From Ideonella sp. MAG2 (lineage in GTDB: Bacteria; Pseudomonadota; Gammaproteobacteria; Burkholderiales; Burkholderiaceae_C): a stretch of DNA of 64,000 bases. A model generated the notes under the pieces. It was not told the DNA's origin. It was given only the letters and a program-made list of their open reading frames with translations, and searched no databases. Numbering within the stretch: the stretch's first letter is position 1; each line of letters opens with the position of its first letter. The DNA lies in NCBI GenBank assembly GCA_004359425.1, contig PTEU01000001.1, positions 160,069-224,068 of the forward strand, read 5' to 3'. This document shows positions 59,448-64,000 of the stretch, one piece after another. Both the position numbers and the translations under genes were made by a program.

Positions 59448-61663
59448 GCGAGGATCTCAACGAGGGCCGCTCGGCGGCCCTGCGCACCATCCACCAGGCC
59501 ATCACGGAGTCCAACACGCGCTTGGGCAACGAGGTGACAGGTTTGCCCCATCGGGGGCAGATCCTGCTGGCCTTGGAGGCCATGATCCAAGACAGTGAGC
59601 GTCAGCCGGTGGTGATTGCTGTGGTGTCCATTCAGGTGCGGCGCGTCCACGCCTTGGCCACCTCACTGGGTTTTGGTGCCTCGGACGCCCTGGCGCAATG
59701 CATGGCAGACCGCCTGCGGGCCTACTCCAAGGCGAATGAATGGGGCGCGCACATCGGCGGGGCCGAGTTTGTGTGGGTGGCGGCCCAGGCCATCTCTAGC
59801 AGCGAAGCTGAGGCGACCCAGCAGCTTTCAAGCCGCGTACAGGGGTTGCGCTCACGCCTGAGCCAGGTGGCCGAGCTGCAAGAGCTGAGCGTGCTGCCAG
59901 ACTGCCGCTTTGGGGTCTCCTTGTTTCCCAGGGACAGCCGGGCCGGCAACCAGTTGCTCTTGGCGGCCAAGGCGGCCCAGCAAGAAGATGGCACGGCCCG
60001 TGGTTTGGCCGGGTTTGAACATCGGTCGCAACAAGCCAGCATCAGAGAGCTACACATTGAGTCGGCCCTGCCGCTGGCCTTGCAGCACGACGAACTCGCC
60101 TTGGTCTACATGCCCCTGGTCGAGCTGCGCCATGACAGCGTGCTGGGTGTGGAGGCCTTGTTGCGCTGGCACTCGCCCCATCTGGGCGATGTCTCTCCTG
60201 CGGAATTGGTGCCCGTGGCCGAACGCAGTGGGCTGATTGCCGAGGTGGGGCGCTGGGTGTTGCGCCGTGCCCTGGGCGACCTGGCCGCCTTGCGGCAACA
60301 AAGCGGGCAAGCGCTCAAGGTGTTTATCAATGTCTCGGTGGTGCAACTCCAGATCTCCGACTTCAAGGCGGACGTTGCACAGACCTTGCAAGAGCTTGCG
60401 CTGCCTGCCGACTGCCTGAACATTGAGCTGAAAGAAGACGTGGCAGGCGGTGTGCTGGAAGCCTGTGTAGAACAACTTCAGGCCATCTGCGCCATGGGTG
60501 TGGGCGTGGTGTTGGACGACTTTGGCAAGGGCAAGTCCGGTCTCAACCGGCTTACCCAACTGCCTCTGGACGGCGTCAAGGTCGACCATACGGTGGTGGA
60601 GGACATCAATGTCCCCGGGCGGCATGCGTCCATGACGCGCGCCGCCATTCACCTGGCCCACGAGCTGCAACTGACGGCCTATGCCGATGGCGTGGAAACC
60701 GTGGAGCAAATGCGCCACCTCTTGGACAAAGGCTGCGACGTGATCCAGGGCTGGGGCATTGGCAAGCCCATGCCGGCCTCAGACCTGTGGGCCTGGATGC
60801 AGACCTTTGCACGCTCGGCCAAGCCCTGGCGGGACGCCACCCACACGCGCGGCACTTTGCTGATCGTGGACGACGAGGCCAGCATCTTGTCCGCGCTCAA
60901 GCGGCTGTTTCGCCGCGAAGGCTATTTGGTGTTGACGGCCTCTGACGGCGCGTCTGGCTTGGAGTTGCTGAAAACCCAGCCCGTGGATGTCATCGTGTCG
61001 GACCAACGCATGCCGGAGATGCTGGGCGTGGACTTTCTGCGCCAAGCCCGGCTGCTTCAGCCCGACACCATCCGCATGACGCTGTCTGGCTTTGCCGACT
61101 TGCAGTCCATCATCGACGCGGTCAACGAAGGTGCGATCTACCGCTTCTTGATGAAGCCCTGGGAGGATGACCGGCTCAAAGCCCATGTGGAAGAGGCCAT
61201 GGCAGCCTGCCACTTGCGCAAAGAAAACCGCGAACTGCAAGAGCAAGTAGGGGCCAGCAACCGCGAGTTGGCGCAGAGCAATCGGCGGTTGGCCCTGAGC
61301 CTGCGTCAGCAGTTCCAACGGGTAGAAACCTTGCGTGACGGGGCCAGCAGTGCCCACGAGTTGCTGGATCGCCTGCCGCTTTCCATCGTGGGCCTAGACG
61401 CCGAGCGCAGCGTGGTCTACATCAACCAGCGCGCCATGCACTGCTTCCCCCATTGGATACCCAGCCTGGGTCAGGCGGCCCCACCTGAGCTGCAAGAGCT
61501 GCTGGCGCTTTGCCTGGCGTCCCCCAAAGTGCGGGCGGAGGGCATTGAGGTCGAGATCGCTGGCCACACGCGGCGGGTGCAACTGTGCGAGCAGGCGTGC
61601 GAGGGGCGAGGGGGCTACCTCATCATCTCACCCTGCGAAGACCCGCCAGGAGCCCCGGTATGA
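59444..61663 (+). CDS. EAL-domain protein with degenerate GGDEF, receiver and PAS-like domains
   Basis: A protein of about 739 residues. The N-terminal GGDEF-like domain reads GGAEF where GGDEF is expected (about residue 105), so no cyclase is likely. The EAL domain keeps its catalytic set: GVEALLRWHS, INVSVVQLQ, LNIELKEDV, VVLDDFGKG, VKVDHTVVED, AYADGVETVEQ and GWGIGKPMP. A receiver follows (LIVDDEASILSALKRLF, VIVSDQRMPEM), then a coiled coil and a PAS-like tail. A TTG at 59444 gives a TTGA overlap with the kinase stop; an ATG at 59423 is also possible. Confidence 0.88.
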   Translation: MSEDLNEGRSAALRTIHQAITESNTRLGNEVTGLPHRGQILLALEAMIQDSERQPVVIAVVSIQVRRVHALATSLGFGASDALAQCMADRLRAYSKANEWGAHIGGAEFVWVAAQAISSSEAEATQQLSSRVQGLRSRLSQVAELQELSVLPDCRFGVSLFPRDSRAGNQLLLAAKAAQQEDGTARGLAGFEHRSQQASIRELHIESALPLALQHDELALVYMPLVELRHDSVLGVEALLRWHSPHLGDVSPAELVPVAERSGLIAEVGRWVLRRALGDLAALRQQSGQALKVFINVSVVQLQISDFKADVAQTLQELALPADCLNIELKEDVAGGVLEACVEQLQAICAMGVGVVLDDFGKGKSGLNRLTQLPLDGVKVDHTVVEDINVPGRHASMTRAAIHLAHELQLTAYADGVETVEQMRHLLDKGCDVIQGWGIGKPMPASDLWAWMQTFARSAKPWRDATHTRGTLLIVDDEASILSALKRLFRREGYLVLTASDGASGLELLKTQPVDVIVSDQRMPEMLGVDFLRQARLLQPDTIRMTLSGFADLQSIIDAVNEGAIYRFLMKPWEDDRLKAHVEEAMAACHLRKENRELQEQVGASNRELAQSNRRLALSLRQQFQRVETLRDGASSAHELLDRLPLSIVGLDAERSVVYINQRAMHCFPHWIPSLGQAAPPELQELLALCLASPKVRAEGIEVEIAGHTRRVQLCEQACEGRGGYLIISPCEDPPGAPV

Positions 61664-62418
61664 CACCGAGCAAGGGGCGGCAGGCCAAGGCCTGGTTGCA
61701 AACACTACCAGCCCTGCCCAAAGCCGCCGAGAAAATCTTGCGCGCCTTGCAAGACGAGCACGCCTCCTGGCGAAGCACTGCCGCCGCCTTGGAAGAGGAT
61801 GCCGTCATCACCCTGAGGGTGCTGTCCTTGGCCAACTCACCGTTCTACGGGGCGGCTGGCCGGGTTCACTCAGCGGGCGATGCCATTCAAATTCTCGGCT
61901 TGAGTACCTTGACCGGTATTGTGCTGGCCAGCGCCTTGCGGCCCCCGACCTTGTGTACCGAGACTTCGCCCGTCGATGTAGAGAGCTTCTGGCGGCAGGG
62001 CCTTCACACCGCGCAACTGGCCCGCTTCATGGCCTCTGCCGCAGACCTGGATGGCGATCTCAGCTATTTGGCGGCTGTGCTCTACAAGACGGGCCAGCTC
62101 CTTCACCTCACCCTGCCAGCCAATGCCGGGCTGGACGAGCAAGACCAGAATGCGCCGACCCTGGCCGCACTGGCGGGCGAGCACTGGGGCCTGCCACCGC
62201 CTGTTGTGCAGGTGCTGCGGGACCTGGCCGGGGTGCTCGACGATGCAGAGCTCGGCGGTGAACCCAGCCCGGCCCGCGTCATCTGCTGGGCGGCCAGCCT
62301 GCTAGACCTGCCACCGCAGGAGGTCGCTGAGACCCACCCCACCGTGCTGGCCATCGCGCAAGCCTTGTCTCTCTCGCCCGCTACCCTGGTTCAGCAGTTG
62401 AAGGCGGGGGATGGCTGA
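61660..62418 (+). CDS. HDOD-domain protein
   Basis: A 252-residue signalling protein with an HDOD fold: LQTLPALPKAAEKILRALQDE, EDAVITLRVLSLANSPFYGAAG and DAIQILGLSTLTGIVLASAL near the N-terminus are diagnostic. The later part (ESFWRQGLHTAQLARFMA, LSYLAAVLYKTGQLLHL) resembles the catalytically dead HD region. ATG 61660 overlaps the EAL gene stop as ATGA, closing the operon. Such proteins usually relay two-component or c-di-GMP signals. Confidence 0.88.
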   Translation: MTPSKGRQAKAWLQTLPALPKAAEKILRALQDEHASWRSTAAALEEDAVITLRVLSLANSPFYGAAGRVHSAGDAIQILGLSTLTGIVLASALRPPTLCTETSPVDVESFWRQGLHTAQLARFMASAADLDGDLSYLAAVLYKTGQLLHLTLPANAGLDEQDQNAPTLAALAGEHWGLPPPVVQVLRDLAGVLDDAELGGEPSPARVICWAASLLDLPPQEVAETHPTVLAIAQALSLSPATLVQQLKAGDG

Positions 62419-62426
62419 TTTTTGCG

Positions 62427-63776
62427 TTACACGGTTGGGGCGGGGTTTGACGACGCCCCACACCAGGCCAACACCCCTTCACCCGCCACCCGGCCACTGG
62501 CCATGCTGGCCGTCAGCAAATAGCCACCGGTAGGGGCGTCCCAGTCCAGCATTTCACCAGCGCAAAACAGGCCTGGCAGGTTGCGCACCATCAGGTGCTG
62601 GTCCAGCGCGTCGAGCCGCACGCCCCCGGCACTGCTGATGGCCTCGTCCAGGGGCCTGGCTGCACGCGCAAGCAAGGGCAGGGCCTTGATGCGCGCGGCA
62701 AGCCACCCCGGGTCGCGGCTCAGGCGGTTCCAGTCGTCCAGGCTCAGGCCTTCGCGCAGCAGGTTGGCGGGCGCACCGCTCAGCCCCGCCTTTTCCTTTA
62801 AGTGGTTGGCCATAGAGCGCGTGCCTTGGCCGCTGGCCAGGGCTTTGTGCAATTCGGCCAGGCTGCGGTGCGGCAGCAAGTCCAGGCTCAGGGGTGCTTG
62901 GCCCTCGTGGGCCAGGCGCTCCCGCAGCAAGCGGCTGGCGGCATACACCAATTGGCCCTCCAGGCCGGTGGCCGTCAACACGCATTCACCCAGGCGGTCA
63001 AAGTGTTCACCGTCCACGCCGTCGCAGGCCAGGCGCACATTTTTCAGCGGGGTGCCCGCCCAGCGCTCGGTAAGGTGGGCGCTCCAGCCGATGTCAAACC
63101 CGCAATTGCTGGGGGCCAGAGGCGTGACCGGCACGCCCGCCTGCTGCAAAGCAGCCACCCAGGCCCCGTCTGAGCCCAAGCGCGCCCAACTGCCGCCGCC
63201 CAGTGCCAGCACCAGGGCATCGGCCTGGTGCTGCGCTGGGCCTTGCGGGGTCTCAAAGCTCAGCGTCCAGCCGCTCTGGTTGGGTGTGCGCTTGGCCAGG
63301 CTCTGGGCCTGCCAGCGGTGGCGCTGATGAAAGCGCACCCCCGCCGCGCGCAGGCGCGAGAGCCAGGCGCGCAGCAGAGGCGCAGCCTTCATCTCGGCGG
63401 GGAAGACCTTGCCCGAACTGCCCACAAACGTGGCAATGCCCAGCCCTTGGGCCCAGGCCCGCAGGCCCTCGGGCGACAGCACCTCCAACCACGCCGCTAC
63501 CCGTTCGGCCTGGGGGCCATAGCGGCGCTGGAATGCAACACGGGGCTCGGCATGGGTCAGGTTCAAGCCCCCTTTGCCCGCCAGCAAAAACTTACGCCCC
63601 ACCGAGGGCATGGCGTCAAACACATCCACCTGGGCCCCGCCAGCGGCCAGGGTTTCAGCGGCCATCAGCCCAGCGGGGCCACCGCCCACCACGGCAACCC
63701 GCCAAGGAGGGGAGGCATTCCCCCCAGAAGAGGGCCTGCCCAAAGGGGCGCTGTGGTGCAGAGTGGAGGGGGTCAT
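62427..63776 (-). CDS. HI0933/BaiN-like NAD(P)/FAD-dependent oxidoreductase
   Basis: A 449-residue flavoprotein: VAVVGGGPAGLMAAETLAAGG binds FAD, then GRKFLLAGKGGLNLTHAEP, LGIATFVGSSGKVFPAEMKAAPLL and the C-terminal PGLFCAGEMLDWDAPTGGYLLTASMASG (landmarks only), all typical of the TIGR03862 / HI0933 group. The reaction is uncertain. A proline-rich leader of about 25 residues precedes the FAD motif, and an internal start after it is possible. It converges with the HDOD gene, stop to stop within nine bases. Confidence 0.88.
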   Translation of the reverse strand: MTPSTLHHSAPLGRPSSGGNASPPWRVAVVGGGPAGLMAAETLAAGGAQVDVFDAMPSVGRKFLLAGKGGLNLTHAEPRVAFQRRYGPQAERVAAWLEVLSPEGLRAWAQGLGIATFVGSSGKVFPAEMKAAPLLRAWLSRLRAAGVRFHQRHRWQAQSLAKRTPNQSGWTLSFETPQGPAQHQADALVLALGGGSWARLGSDGAWVAALQQAGVPVTPLAPSNCGFDIGWSAHLTERWAGTPLKNVRLACDGVDGEHFDRLGECVLTATGLEGQLVYAASRLLRERLAHEGQAPLSLDLLPHRSLAELHKALASGQGTRSMANHLKEKAGLSGAPANLLREGLSLDDWNRLSRDPGWLAARIKALPLLARAARPLDEAISSAGGVRLDALDQHLMVRNLPGLFCAGEMLDWDAPTGGYLLTASMASGRVAGEGVLAWCGASSNPAPTV

Positions 63777-63919
63777 GAGGCGTGGCAGTCTATGTCACGC
63801 TTGGCGTCACAGGCGGTGTGACGTGCCAAAGAAAAAGATACAAAATGTCACGCCTTAAGCGGCGTTCTGGCTTAACAGTCCCGAACTGGCGTCGAACAAG
63901 GCTTTAAAACCCTGCTGTC

Positions 63920-64000
63920 ATGTCTGTTCCTGACCGCCCCTCCTCCGACTCCCCCGAACGCGAAGGGGAATTGCGCACTTTGCGCTTGATGCTGCCCTTG
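63920..64000 (+). CDS. Start of an unidentified gene (partial, runs off the right edge)
   Basis: Twenty-seven codons from ATG 63920, MSVPDRPSSDSPEREGELRT, then LRLMLPL, are open to the end of the window. The leader looks hydrophilic and then turns hydrophobic, which would suit a membrane protein or sensor, but too little is visible to name it. It is divergent from the flavoprotein gene. Confidence 0.4.
   Translation, partial: MSVPDRPSSDSPEREGELRTLRLMLPL

Overview
The window looks like the chromosome of a Burkholderiales bacterium, most likely a Comamonadaceae relative. The reasons are the high GC content, the protocatechuate 4,5-cleavage cluster with a TctC-type binding protein, the DUF1924/diheme cytochrome operon, the panB-panC pair, and a Comamonadaceae-style palindromic repeat between ligA and ligB. 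This is inferred from gene content; no rRNA or tRNA gene was seen.

Layout. 0-2.7 kb: a type II restriction-modification operon (GIY-YIG nuclease and C5 methyltransferase) behind a LexA-like box, a DUF456 protein, and a vapB with a gutted vapC. 2.7-9.3 kb: DUF502, recJ, an RpfE-type phosphoglycerate-mutase-like gene, lolC, lolD, tatD and a DNA glycosylase/cupin ORF; recJ and everything from the mutase to tatD are broken by deletion-like junctions. 9.3-10.9 kb: mostly non-coding, with palindromes and a DUF2750 gene. 10.9-14.4 kb: a cytochrome c / diheme c / cytochrome b operon followed by a QseBC-like two-component pair whose kinase is broken. 14.4-15.9 kb: a retron-like reverse transcriptase preceded by a structured region that could be its msr-msd RNA. 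16-19.8 kb: SHOCT-PspC, DUF4440, mgsA, a HEPN-MNT pair, and a LysR gene fused by overlap to a vapBC module. 19.9-26.8 kb: protocatechuate meta-cleavage genes (ligJ, ligK, a TctC protein, ligI, ligA, ligB, ligC). 26.9-31 kb: a LivJ-like lipoprotein, an aldo/keto reductase fused to a GNAT remnant, a D-amino-acid-oxidase-like gene and a SRPBCC protein. 31-37.2 kb: a dehydroshikimate/shikimate branch (split QuiC, broken aroE), a TRAP transporter and a TetR regulator. 37-45 kb: DUF1800/DUF1501, a secreted protein, DUF5916, MoaD-like, BNR-repeat and DUF1272 genes. 45-53.3 kb: uup, a lipoprotein, small DUF genes, CYTH, TetR remnant, DUF6544, an ankyrin-like gene split by a stop, and gshB. 53.3-64 kb: higBA, panBC, a four-gene c-di-GMP signalling operon (REC-HD-GYP, PAS-kinase, EAL-REC, HDOD), a flavoprotein, and the start of another gene.

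The catabolic parts fit together. The TRAP system and AroE/QuiC genes would bring in quinate or shikimate and convert it through 3-dehydroshikimate to protocatechuate. LigAB opens the ring, LigC and LigI carry the product through 2-pyrone-4,6-dicarboxylate, and LigJ and LigK finish it to pyruvate and oxaloacetate. No oxalomesaconate tautomerase is visible here.

Two things stand out. The best candidate for a little-described system is the reverse transcriptase, with variant retron motifs and upstream inverted repeats. The oddest feature is more than ten genes, including the normally essential lolC and lolD, that read as two good protein pieces joined with the middle or end missing. They are either real decay or an assembly artefact, and reads across the junctions would decide. 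All calls come from reading the sequence and from memory of protein families; no database search was run.
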